From the NCBI GenBank assembly GCA_020635205.1, contig JACKAE010000001.1:806001-870000 (forward strand): a stretch of 64,000 nucleotides of DNA. Direction: 5' to 3'. The notes beneath the pieces were generated by a model. The model was not told the DNA's origin and ran no database searches. It was given only the letters and a program-made list of their open reading frames with translations. Positions 54,170 through 62,732 of this stretch are shown here, in pieces. Made by a program: the position numbers and the translations under genes. The DNA is from Ignavibacteria bacterium (GTDB lineage: Bacteria > Bacteroidota > Ignavibacteria > OLB7). Numbering within the stretch: the stretch's first letter is position 1; each line of letters opens with the position of its first letter.

Positions 54170-56617
54170 CTATCGAATAATAGTGATGATGCTGGTGAGA
54201 GTTCTCTTTCCCGTAACGATCTGCAGAGCATATTGCCCAGAAGGAATATCCGATACATCAACTGCCAAGAGGTTCTCTCCAGTGAAGACTTCACGTACTG
54301 AGTGCTCTCGCACAACATTACCTAACATATCGATGATTGTTAGCGTCAACGTTGACTTGCCTGTTAGAACTACTCTCGCATAGGCTATGTCTTGTGCAGG
54401 ATTTGGGAAGAGTTGAAGTGCTGCGGAAGTTCCTGCATTGTCGGAGAGGTCAACCGAGGAGAGAGAGCCAGGTCCAGGAATCTTGTCGTTAATAATAATC
54501 GTGTGGTTGAAGCAGTGAGGACAGAAGTCTACATACTCACTTCCTCCGATAACCAGCGTATCTCCTCGTCCACCTTGAGCGGTCAGTATTGTAAAGCAGA
54601 GATCAATCGATTCACCGGGGTCAATACTAATTGGAAGAGTCGGACTGATCAACGTTGTCCCGCTTCCTCCTCGAAACCAAGCAGTATCAACGATTCCAAC
54701 CTTCTGGGTTAATATGTTTGTCACCCTCACGCAGGTATCTATTCTTCCCGCTCTGTTACCAGTACGTATCTCGGATAGATTGAGGAAAGGAGATAGTGAT
54801 GCCGTGACGTTTGTTTGCAGCCGTATCCGAAAGGTGTCACCGCGCTTCGTAGCGAGAACCATAATTGCAGTGAGTGGTCCAGGTGTTCGGCGACGTATCT
54901 GAATCGGGATCATCTGATCTTGTGTCGGTCGTATAACTAACTGCACTGGCAATGTGCCCCCGTAGGCAAATTGATTTGCCTGACTCCCAGTAAAGCGAAC
55001 GTCGATGATTGTGTCGGTGTAGCGATGGCTATTAAACAAAACCCCTTCCTCAGAAAATGTGCCGGGACAGCCGGAGAGGAAGTGGAAAGTATAGTCAACT
55101 TGGCTTGTGTCGACTGGGATTTCCGCAACAGTCAGCGAGGCGCACGAACTATCTGGTATCAGGCAAGGAACGGGAGATGCAGTGATAAACTGAAGACAGG
55201 ATGTGAGTACTGACCCAGTCGTTACCGATCCTGATAGGCGTGCTGAGGCAACGACAAATGTGTCGCACAATCCTGCCGGAACTTTCGCAACGGCAAATGT
55301 TCCGGCATTTCCTGAGACTACTCCAAGTTGTGAAGGTATCTGCAAGTCGAGGGTAATGTTCGCCAAGTCTGTTGTAGATGAATTGCAGAGAATGACAATC
55401 AAGTCTACAAGGTCACCCGGCTTGGCATTTGCAGGAGATATTGAAAGGTTAACAGAGAGAGGTTCTTCGCTCCCCGGAACATATCCAATATCTGAATCGA
55501 TGATATTTGGAAGTCCATAATTTGTCCTTGCTCCTCCCAACCATAAACCACTGTGGCGATAGGTTGCCCCAACCCCGAGTACATTCGGATTTTCGATAAC
55601 GCCAAGTGAGTCACGGCTATACCACGAAACGTAAATTTTGTCGTCGCCACCACGTTGCAGTTGTCCACCTTGCCAGAGGCGTTCGGATAAGTGAATCAAC
55701 GTAAATCTTGATGCGCGGATAGCTGCCGTTGTTCCGGCTGAGAGGTCGAACTGGAATAGGTCGGCAGGATTTGTCCCCTGTGGGAGAGTGTTCACGTAGA
55801 GCTTCGAGTTGTCCGGAGAGAATTCCTGTCCGTAATACGAGAGATCACCTTGCCCTATTAGTTGTTGATTCGAGATAACCCCAGTAGAGTTGTCGAAGTT
55901 AAACAGCTCGACAGTCTTGGGTTGTGGACTTGTTACGGCAAGCAGTCTGCCGTCGGAAGACATCTGGAATGTTCCTTGAATATCTGCCGCACTTGGATAC
56001 GTAATGCCGATAGATGTGATGACGCTGTCACTGATTCCCTGAGCGGTTAGTAGGTAGACGTGAAAGGTGTTCGACCCCCAAGCGTGGGTAATCACCCAGT
56101 AATCTTTTCCGTTGCAGTGTCGTGTTGCGGTAATCTTTTCCGTTCCTCGCTCCAACAGTAACGTGTTCTTCACGATAACGTCCCCTTTCCCTCCATCTCT
56201 TCGTATATCAACAATGGAGTAGCGTGTTGCCGTGCTCGAAGTGTTTGCTGCTCCCGTTGTGAAGAGATAGAATTGATTCGTGTCTCCCGGATCGGGAACA
56301 ATCAATGCTGGTTGTCCACTCGACTCGTGTCCTGCGAGACCGGTTCCATTTGGCATTGGCGTGTGTGTGGCATTCCACACAGTTTTGCCGTCACTGTAGA
56401 AGAGAAGCTCTCCCGTTGCAGGACGACTAATAACTGCAGAGCCGTCGAGAGTATTTACTCGTCCGTTGAGTAGAGGAACAGGGTTTCCCCCAGCAAATGA
56501 GAGGCCAGCATTCTGGCCGAAGTACCACGTTTCGTACTGGCGCTGGGCCTGTAAAGAGCGTGGTACTACGACGAAAGAGAGCATAAAAATAGGGAGAAGA
56601 AAAGCTCGATAACGCAT
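54170..56617 (-). CDS. beta-propeller protein with T9SS sorting domain, paralogue of the next gene
   Basis: The 815-residue protein has a signal peptide (AFLLPIFMLSFVVVPRSLQA), an N-terminal propeller starting TWYFGQNAGLSFAGGNPVPL that shares the block DGSAVIS.P.TG.LLFYS.G with its neighbour, and DUF11-like and ASH-like Ig domains in the middle. A T9SS type A tail closes it (LQLFPNPAQDIAYARVVL ... IPSGQYALQIV). The shared block continues through SSGQPALI and ATRHCNG.

 The pair arose by tandem duplication of the propeller half, with different C-terminal modules. Confidence 0.8.
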   Translation of the reverse strand: MRYRAFLLPIFMLSFVVVPRSLQAQRQYETWYFGQNAGLSFAGGNPVPLLNGRVNTLDGSAVISRPATGELLFYSDGKTVWNATHTPMPNGTGLAGHESSGQPALIVPDPGDTNQFYLFTTGAANTSSTATRYSIVDIRRDGGKGDVIVKNTLLLERGTEKITATRHCNGKDYWVITHAWGSNTFHVYLLTAQGISDSVITSIGITYPSAADIQGTFQMSSDGRLLAVTSPQPKTVELFNFDNSTGVISNQQLIGQGDLSYYGQEFSPDNSKLYVNTLPQGTNPADLFQFDLSAGTTAAIRASRFTLIHLSERLWQGGQLQRGGDDKIYVSWYSRDSLGVIENPNVLGVGATYRHSGLWLGGARTNYGLPNIIDSDIGYVPGSEEPLSVNLSISPANAKPGDLVDLIVILCNSSTTDLANITLDLQIPSQLGVVSGNAGTFAVAKVPAGLCDTFVVASARLSGSVTTGSVLTSCLQFITASPVPCLIPDSSCASLTVAEIPVDTSQVDYTFHFLSGCPGTFSEEGVLFNSHRYTDTIIDVRFTGSQANQFAYGGTLPVQLVIRPTQDQMIPIQIRRRTPGPLTAIMVLATKRGDTFRIRLQTNVTASLSPFLNLSEIRTGNRAGRIDTCVRVTNILTQKVGIVDTAWFRGGSGTTLISPTLPISIDPGESIDLCFTILTAQGGRGDTLVIGGSEYVDFCPHCFNHTIIINDKIPGPGSLSSVDLSDNAGTSAALQLFPNPAQDIAYARVVLTGKSTLTLTIIDMLGNVVREHSVREVFTGENLLAVDVSDIPSGQYALQIVTGKRTLTSIITIIR

Positions 56618-57030
56618 ACGTATTGCTGGTTAAAAGGCTGATAGCTATAGAGAGCTTAATCAAAGTACGAAGTTGTCGGCGTGTAAGGCAAGTAAAAGTA
56701 AGCCGAAGGCCAATGGTCTGAATGTTCTACCTCTCGATGTTCTCTACTCGTTAACCTCGTTACAAAAAACGATCCCTTTCTCTCTTGCAGATTTCTCGTA
56801 AGTCCGTATCCTTGTCGCCAATCTCTGCCACAGAACTGGTGGCAAGATGTAGGAATCAGAAAGAACAAGGTTAGAAAAAAATAGAGAAAGTGAACTCTGT
56901 CGTCAACATACAGCTTCGTTCAATGCACGCATCAATGATGATGTGCATGATCTGCTATATGTGCTCTCCATTCGGGGGATGTCGCGACGACCAGTCTTCT
57001 CTGTAGTTCAGATATAGATAGACTTTTCAG
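56618..57030. other. gene-free stretch upstream of the methionine operon
   Basis: No supported gene lies here. The first half probably holds the minus-strand promoter of the propeller genes. The second half holds small inverted repeats (for example TGCAC / GTGCA around 56924-56947) and leads into a plus-strand terminator at 57031, so some plus-strand transcript may start in this region. Confidence 0.4.
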
Positions 57031-57074
57031 AACGCCTTTCCTCGGAAGTATGGGGAAAGGCGTTTTGCGTTTTA
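57031..57074 (+). terminator. orphan plus-strand hairpin terminator
   Basis: AACGCCTTTCC (57031-57041) pairs perfectly with GGAAAGGCGTT (57054-57064), followed by TTGCGTTTTAG. No plus-strand gene precedes it for more than 6 kb, so it ends an unrecognised transcript, perhaps a small RNA or the first part of the metY leader. Confidence 0.65.
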
Positions 57075-57180
57075 GGAAGAACGTTGTGCCGCTGATTCGC
57101 TGCCGACAGCAGAAAGAGTAGGTGAAGAAAGAATCACTACAAAAACGATAATGAACGCAAGTAATCAGAACCTTTACAGA

Positions 57181-57360
57181 CAACTTCGCTTGAAAGATCG
57201 AACGCAGAATTCTACCGGGATGATGTGCTTCTTTTCCATGTCCTGTATGTGCAACCACATACCGGGAGGGAGAACGTACGTCCATATCCGAACGTAGAGA
57301 TCAAGAGTATACAAACGGATGATGTACAGAAGCCTTCCCGGATTCGGGGAGGCTTTTTTT
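57181..57360 (+). promoter_or_regulatory. candidate attenuator / riboswitch-like leader of the methionine operon
   Basis: A terminator hairpin (AAGCCTTCCCG, 57330-57340, with CGGGGAGGCTT, 57345-57355, then seven Ts) lies only 54 bp upstream of the metY start. Upstream, CCGGGAGGG (57262-57270) can pair with CCTTCCCGG (57333-57341), the left arm of the terminator, so the two folds exclude each other. A tight hairpin GTATGTG-CAAC-CACATAC (57245-57262) adjoins the anti-terminator strand. The arrangement fits transcription attenuation by methionine or SAM supply. I do not recognise SAM-I or SAM-II consensus bases. Confidence 0.55.
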
Positions 57361-57413
57361 GTTGATATCAGCAGATAAGAATCGATAACCACACAATCAA
57401 AAAGGAGTTTGCT

Positions 57414-58733
57414 ATGAGCAACGAGTATCGCTACGAGACACTGCAACTACATGCAGGACAGGAACCAGATCCGACAACTGGATCGCGTGCAGTTCCAATC
57501 TATCAGACAACATCCTACACCTTCAACAGTGCTGAACATGGGGCGAACCTCTTCGCTTTAAGAGAGTTCGGGAACATCTACACCCGCATCATGAACCCCA
57601 CAACCGACGTGCTCGAGAAGAGAATCGCTGCACTCGAAGGAGGCGTTGCTGCTTTGGCTACTTCGTCTGGACAGTCGGCGCAGTTTCTCGCCCTAACCAA
57701 CATACTGGAGTCGGGGGATAACTTCTTAACAACCTCGTTCCTCTACGGTGGGAGCTATAACCAGTTTAAGGTTTCGTTTAAACGGCTTGGAATTGAGGCG
57801 CGCTTTGTTGAGGGAGACAGCCCGGAGCTGTTTGAGGAGAAGATCGACGAGCGGACGAAGGGAATTTACTTGGAGACAATCGGCAATCCGGGATTTAATA
57901 TTCCAGACTTCGAGAAGATCGCGGCAATTGCGCAACGGAACGGTATCCCCTTGATTGTCGACAACACGTTCGGTGCGGCGGGTTATCTCTTCAGGCCAAT
58001 AGACTACGGCGCAAACGTTGTTGTTGCCTCGGCCACAAAGTGGATTGGCGGGCATGGCACAAGTATCGGCGGAATAATTGTTGACGCAGGAAACTTCAAC
58101 TGGGGAAACGGAAAGTTTCCGCAGTTCACCGAGCCAGCGGAAGGGTATCACGGCCTAAACTTTTGGGAGGTCTTCGGTGATGGTGGGCCTTTCGGAAACA
58201 TCGCCTTCGCCATTCGTGCCCGCGTTGAAGGTCTTCGCGACTACGGCCCATCTATCAGTCCATTCAACTCCTTCCTTCTCCTTCAAGGAATCGAGACTCT
58301 CTCCCTCCGCGTGCAACGCCACGTTGAGAACGCTTTAGAACTTGCTAACTGGCTGGAGGGCCACCCTGCCGTTGCATCGGTCAACTATCCCGGACTTTCC
58401 ACCAGTCCCTACAATGATCTCGCAGAGCGCTATCTGCGAAACGGTTTTGGAGGTGTGCTCACCTTTAGGATCAAGGGGGGATATGACAGCGCACAAAACT
58501 TTATCAACAACGTGAAGCTGGCCAGCCACTTGGCAAACGTCGGTGACGCGAAGACTCTCGTGATCCACCCTGCCTCAACAACTCACCAGCAGCTTACCGA
58601 AAGCGAGCAAAGCTCGGCAGGGGTCGTTCCCGACCAAATTCGCGTCTCAGTTGGGATTGAACATATCGAGGACATCAAGAATGATTTTGCGGAGGCGTTT
58701 GCGCATATCGGAGATCAGGTGGTGAGTAGATAA
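57414..58733 (+). CDS. metY: O-acetylhomoserine sulfhydrylase MetY
   Basis: This 439-residue PLP enzyme of the Cys/Met metabolism family is preceded by AAAGGAG. It shows YRYETLQLHAGQEPDPTTGS, YTRIMNPTTDVLEKRIAALE, SSGQSAQFLALTNI, LIVDNTFG and the PLP lysine in VVASATKWIGGHGT. Its length fits MetY rather than MetB. It joins O-acetylhomoserine with sulphide to make homocysteine. It is the first gene of an operon with an OsmC-like gene, metX and hom. Confidence 0.95.
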   Translation: MSNEYRYETLQLHAGQEPDPTTGSRAVPIYQTTSYTFNSAEHGANLFALREFGNIYTRIMNPTTDVLEKRIAALEGGVAALATSSGQSAQFLALTNILESGDNFLTTSFLYGGSYNQFKVSFKRLGIEARFVEGDSPELFEEKIDERTKGIYLETIGNPGFNIPDFEKIAAIAQRNGIPLIVDNTFGAAGYLFRPIDYGANVVVASATKWIGGHGTSIGGIIVDAGNFNWGNGKFPQFTEPAEGYHGLNFWEVFGDGGPFGNIAFAIRARVEGLRDYGPSISPFNSFLLLQGIETLSLRVQRHVENALELANWLEGHPAVASVNYPGLSTSPYNDLAERYLRNGFGGVLTFRIKGGYDSAQNFINNVKLASHLANVGDAKTLVIHPASTTHQQLTESEQSSAGVVPDQIRVSVGIEHIEDIKNDFAEAFAHIGDQVVSR

Positions 58734-58795
58734 CAGGTAGTAGATAGAATCAAACAGTACTGAAAATTATCAACGTAAATCGGGAGAATAGAATT

Positions 58796-59257
58796 ATGGC
58801 AGATATCAATTTTAAAGTTTCAGGAACCGGTCTGAATGCTACCGGCTTGGCGGGGAAAGTGCGACAGTTCACGCTTCTCGTTGATGAGCCGGAAGCACTC
58901 GGAGGGAAAGATGTTGCCCCAAATCCTGTGGAGTATATCCTGCTCGGCTACGCGGGATGTTTGAACGTAGTGGTGAACCTAATCGCTGCTGAGAAAGGAA
59001 TCAGAGTACACGACCTACGCATCAATGTAGAAGGGAATATCAACCCCAATAGATTGTTCGGAGTTTCCGAAGAGGAGCGAGCTGGTTTTAAAGGGTTTAC
59101 GGTTAACGTCACTGTAGATTCCGACGCAAGTGCTGAGGAGATTGAAGAACTCTTTGCTGAAGTGGAGAGACGGTGCCCTGTGAACGATACGCTGAAGAAT
59201 CCTACGCCGATAGACCTCAACATCTTGAGGCCAACTAACGAGGTCTCGCTGAACTGA
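58796..59257 (+). CDS. OsmC-family protein
   Basis: The 153-residue protein has the two OsmC cysteines: LLGYAGCLNVVVNLIA and VERRCPVNDTLKNPTP. The OsmC/Ohr fold reduces peroxides with these thiols. Here it sits between metY and metX and overlaps the metX start (TGATG), so it is translationally coupled and possibly acts on sulphur compounds made in this pathway. Confidence 0.88.
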   Translation: MADINFKVSGTGLNATGLAGKVRQFTLLVDEPEALGGKDVAPNPVEYILLGYAGCLNVVVNLIAAEKGIRVHDLRINVEGNINPNRLFGVSEEERAGFKGFTVNVTVDSDASAEEIEELFAEVERRCPVNDTLKNPTPIDLNILRPTNEVSLN

Positions 59258-60435
59258 TGTGGGGGAACAACCATATCGAGCAAATCAAAGGGACGAAGCG
59301 GCTGACTCTGGAGACTCCGTTCCAACTGGAGAGCGGAGTCTTTCTCCCACGACTTGAGCTTGCCTACCATCTCCGAGGGAGACTTTCACCTGGGCGGGAC
59401 AACGTTGTGTGGATCTACCATGCCCTTACAGGAAACTCCGATCCTGCCGAGTGGTGGCCGGAAATCGTGGGAGGTGGATGCGTAATTGATACGGATAAAT
59501 GGTGTGTTGTCTGCGCAAACATTCTTGGGTCGTGCTACGGTTCTTCCGGCCCAGCCTCAATTAACCCTGAGACGGGAGAGCCTTTCTATACCTCTTTCCC
59601 AGAGGTGACGGTTCGGGATAACGTTCGGGCGTTTGATCTTCTGCGCAAACATCTCGGCATTGAACGGATTGCTCTCGGAGTTGGCCCTTCGCTGGGTGGA
59701 CAGCAGGCATTGGAGGCGGCGATCACCTATCCCGATCTCTTTCAGCAACTGGTTCTTATCGCAACCAACGCGCAGCACTCACCCTGGGGAATCGCTTGGA
59801 ATGAGGCGCAGCGGATGGCAATTGAGAGCGACCGAACCTGGAGAGAACCTTCTGCGGATGCCGGAGCTGCAGGACTGAGTGCGGCTCGGGCTATCGCCAT
59901 GCTCTCCTACCGAAGCTACGAACTCTACAGTGGAACGCAGCGAGAGAAGGGGAATGTTCTTCCACAAGTTTTTCGAGCTGCATCCTATCAGCAATATCAG
60001 GGGAGAAAGTTGACGGAACGATTTAATGCTCAATCATATTGGCTTCTGAGCAAAGCGATGGATAGCCACAACGTAGGGCGAGATCGGGGAGGTGTAGAGT
60101 TGGCATTGCAACAGATTCGTGCGCAGACGATAGTGATTGGCATCGAGAGCGATCTGCTCTTCCCAACTGAAGAGCAGCGCTTCCTTGCCGAAACGATTCC
60201 GGGTGCAGAGTTCCACACTATCAACTCCACCTACGGGCACGATGGATTCCTAATTGAGTCAGAGCATATCGGGCAATTGATCGGAGATGTTCTGAAGAGA
60301 GTAAAGAGAACTAATACCATTCAAGAAAGAAGAATAGAAGAAGATGAGACTATCAACGAAACGTGTGAAGGTCGGACTGTTCGGACTTGGAACAGTCGGC
60401 AGAGGATTTTACGATCTGGTTCAGGAGTTGAGTGA
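59257..60435 (+). CDS. metX: homoserine O-acetyltransferase MetX
   Basis: The alpha/beta-hydrolase-fold enzyme activates homoserine for metY. The N-terminal part has LELAYHLRGRL and IYHALTGNSDPAEWWP, then DTDKWCVVCANILGSCYGSS and TVRDNVRAFDLLRKHLGIER. The nucleophile Ser is in GVGPSLGGQQALE (usual form GGSMGG). Catalytic Asp and His are in GIESDLLFP and TYGHDGFL. Its last roughly 30 codons overlap the first 92 bp of hom in another frame and are not conserved-looking (TNTIQERRIEEDETINETCE), so the natural end may lie earlier or the overlap is genuine. Confidence 0.92.
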   Translation: MWGNNHIEQIKGTKRLTLETPFQLESGVFLPRLELAYHLRGRLSPGRDNVVWIYHALTGNSDPAEWWPEIVGGGCVIDTDKWCVVCANILGSCYGSSGPASINPETGEPFYTSFPEVTVRDNVRAFDLLRKHLGIERIALGVGPSLGGQQALEAAITYPDLFQQLVLIATNAQHSPWGIAWNEAQRMAIESDRTWREPSADAGAAGLSAARAIAMLSYRSYELYSGTQREKGNVLPQVFRAASYQQYQGRKLTERFNAQSYWLLSKAMDSHNVGRDRGGVELALQQIRAQTIVIGIESDLLFPTEEQRFLAETIPGAEFHTINSTYGHDGFLIESEHIGQLIGDVLKRVKRTNTIQERRIEEDETINETCEGRTVRTWNSRQRILRSGSGVE

Positions 60436-61327
60436 TCCTCCGATTCAGATAGAACGAATACGAGACATTCGGGAAATCAACGACCCCGGTATTCCGCAAG
60501 AATTATTTGCTCGATCGGCAAAAGAGATACTTGAAGATCCAGAAATTGAAGTTGTTGTGGAAGTAATTGACGATGCAGATGCTGCACTCGAGATTGCGAA
60601 GAAGACCTTAAAGGCAGGGAAGATCTTCGTGACGGCGAACAAAAAAATGGTGGCAACACACCTGTCGGAACTTGTTGAACTTGAGAGAGTGTGGGGGGGG
60701 AAGCTTCTCTACGAAGCCTCAGTTTGCGGCAACATCCCGATTCTCAGAGTGCTCGAAACATACTACCGAGATGTTCCAATCGGAGCGATCTACGGTATCC
60801 TCAACGGATCGACGAACTACATTCTCTCTCGCATGATGTACCGTGGAGAAGAGTTAGGGGAAGCACTCCTCGCAGCCCAATCGCTCGGCTTTGCCGAGCG
60901 TGATCCGAAGCTCGATGTGAGTGGTGAAGATGCGCGAAACAAATTGGCCATTCTGATACGGCACACGTTTGGAGAATATCTGTCTCCGACGGCAATCAGC
61001 AGAGAGGGGATCGAACAGGTGACATTGAAGTATGTGGAGAAAGGATTGAACCGAGGAGAGCACCTTCGCCTTGTTGCCCGTGCCGAACGGATCGGAGGTC
61101 AGGTGAAGGGAGAGATTGGACTTCAGTTTGTAGACTCCAGTAGCCCACTCTACAGAGTTGATTACGAGGAGAACATTGTTGTTGTCGAGACTGAAGCTGG
61201 ACTACGCCAGGTCTACCGTGGCCTTGGAGCCGGTGCCCGCCCAACAGGCGAAGCCGTCCTGGCCGACGTTATAGCCTCACTTCGTGGGGAGAGGTATCGG
61301 AAGATCAATGAACTTGTGACGGCGTAA
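60344..61327 (+). CDS. hom: homoserine dehydrogenase, short form
   Basis: The 327-residue enzyme reduces aspartate semialdehyde to homoserine. The NAD(P) site is VGLFGLGTVGRGFYDLV. The catalytic core has TANKKMVATH, LLYEASVCGNIPILRVLETY, GAIYGILNGSTNYILSRMM and GFAERDPKLDVSGEDARNKL. The C-terminal ACT domain of long forms is missing, so no threonine feedback is expected. It starts inside the metX 3' end. Confidence 0.93.
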   Translation: MRLSTKRVKVGLFGLGTVGRGFYDLVQELSDPPIQIERIRDIREINDPGIPQELFARSAKEILEDPEIEVVVEVIDDADAALEIAKKTLKAGKIFVTANKKMVATHLSELVELERVWGGKLLYEASVCGNIPILRVLETYYRDVPIGAIYGILNGSTNYILSRMMYRGEELGEALLAAQSLGFAERDPKLDVSGEDARNKLAILIRHTFGEYLSPTAISREGIEQVTLKYVEKGLNRGEHLRLVARAERIGGQVKGEIGLQFVDSSSPLYRVDYEENIVVVETEAGLRQVYRGLGAGARPTGEAVLADVIASLRGERYRKINELVTA

Positions 61328-61335
61328 AAAGATCC

Positions 61336-61375
61336 CTTGGTGTCCTGGGTGGTAGAAACCACCCAGGACACCAAG
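61336..61375. terminator. 18-bp perfect inverted repeat between convergent genes
   Basis: CTTGGTGTCCTGGGTGGT and its exact complement flank an AGAA loop. There is no strong T run on either side, so it may stop transcription by stem strength alone or serve as another signal. Confidence 0.6.
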
Positions 61376-61420
61376 AAACCACAACCTGCTTCGCTCAGGT
61401 GTGACCCCTCTCACTCTGGT

Positions 61421-62572
61421 CTACCTCCCCTCAACTCCTACCCCATCTTCAATTTGGTTTGATGGGTGGAGGATTACTTGGTCTCCTTCGCTCAGGCCCT
61501 CAATTACTTCTACGTCGAAGGCATTACGGTGGCCGATGGTGACTGTCCGTTTGTGGGCGGTTCCATCTTCTACAACGAAGACTCCCCAGCTTTCTCCGTC
61601 GCGGAAGAGTGCGCTGGATGGGACTTGCAGTACGTCTGCTCCCTCCCACGTGACAATCCGAGCAATCACCCGGTAGCCATCTCCGAGCTTGTCCGGATAT
61701 TCACTGAACATCCCGATGATATTTACCCGTTGTTCCTCGATGCCGAGCGCGCTGATTTTTGTGAAAGCTGATGGTTCGATGTAGCGAACAATGCCCTCAA
61801 GCTGTTTGTCTCCTCCCCATCCGTCGATGAGAATTCGATCGCCCGGTTCGATCTTTACTGCGTCGGTAGAGAGAACATCCACCACAATCTCTAAACCTTT
61901 TGGGTTGCCGATCGCAATCAGTGGAGTTCCAGCCATCACTACGCGCTCACTCTCTTCGAAAACTCTGAGAACACTTCCACTTGCCGGAGCCACAACGTTG
62001 ATTCCGGCAGTGTTCGATCCGTAGGCTGCTCGTCCAGACTTCGCGGCCTCCACTTGTTTTGCTGTTGAACGAACTGCATACCTTGCACTTTCAAGCTGAT
62101 CTGCTAATGTCTTCACCGCAAGCTCTGCTTGCTCGTACTGTTGCTCGGCTATGGCTCCGGCATCAAGCAAATTCTTCAGACGCTCTTCTTCTTTTCGAGC
62201 CTGTGTTAGCTGATTCTTTAACCCTTCCACGTTCGCTTCTGTGCTCTGCTGCGATGCCTCTATCGAACTAATCTGTGCCTCCAACTCCGAACGTTGTGCC
62301 GGATTCATCTGAGCAGGATAGATCGTCGTGATTGGCGATCCTTCGCTCACTTGGTCTCCCTCCTTCAGTTCAATTCTCTTTACACGACCAGAGACCGAGG
62401 CAGCAACTAAAAAGAGATCGCGAACCCGCGTTACACCTTCTACCTCCACGGCAACAACCATATTGCTACGAGAGACGTTGGCAATATCCACCGGCACTGG
62501 CTTCGGCAGAAGACTGACCACAATTAGACCACCAACAATCAGGAGAGGAACGATCCAGCGTAAATACTTCAT
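61421..62572 (-). CDS. HlyD/MFP-type periplasmic adaptor of an ABC efflux system
   Basis: The 383-residue protein has an N-terminal membrane anchor (LRWIVPLLIVGGLIVVSLLP), a lipoyl-like half (VAASVSGRVKRIELKEGDQV), a coiled-coil hairpin (about 90-185, Glu/Gln/Ala-rich), the second lipoyl half (NVVAPASGSVLRVFEESERV), and beta-barrel and membrane-proximal domains. It belongs with the permease upstream (62733-64000). An AT-rich repeat segment sits in the 160-bp gap. Confidence 0.9.
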   Translation of the reverse strand: MKYLRWIVPLLIVGGLIVVSLLPKPVPVDIANVSRSNMVVAVEVEGVTRVRDLFLVAASVSGRVKRIELKEGDQVSEGSPITTIYPAQMNPAQRSELEAQISSIEASQQSTEANVEGLKNQLTQARKEEERLKNLLDAGAIAEQQYEQAELAVKTLADQLESARYAVRSTAKQVEAAKSGRAAYGSNTAGINVVAPASGSVLRVFEESERVVMAGTPLIAIGNPKGLEIVVDVLSTDAVKIEPGDRILIDGWGGDKQLEGIVRYIEPSAFTKISALGIEEQRVNIIGMFSEYPDKLGDGYRVIARIVTWEGADVLQVPSSALFRDGESWGVFVVEDGTAHKRTVTIGHRNAFDVEVIEGLSEGDQVILHPSNQIEDGVGVEGR

Positions 62573-62577
62573 CGCAA

Positions 62578-62726
62578 GAATTCAAAATTAAAAGTTCAAA
62601 AAGGGAGAGGGAGAAAGAAGTCAAAATTAAAAATGCAAAATTCAAAAGAGAGAAGGAGAATCGTTCTCTTCCGATATGAACACTCCTCTTCGTACTTCCC
62701 CATTTTTAATTTTGCCTTTTGAATTC
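62578..62726. repeat. AT-rich interspersed repeat, inverted pair
   Basis: Copies of the AATTCAAAA-type repeat at 62578-62602 and 62620-62648 face an inverted copy at 62702-62726. CAAAATTAAAAATG (62622-62635) and CATTTTTAATTTTG (62701-62714) are exact complements, so a hairpin can form between the permease and adaptor genes. Confidence 0.75.
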
Positions 62727-62732
62727 CCTCAC

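Noticed and set aside
57181..57300. SAM-I riboswitch upstream of metY
   Set aside because: The conserved SAM-I core bases could not be found; only the attenuator logic is supported.
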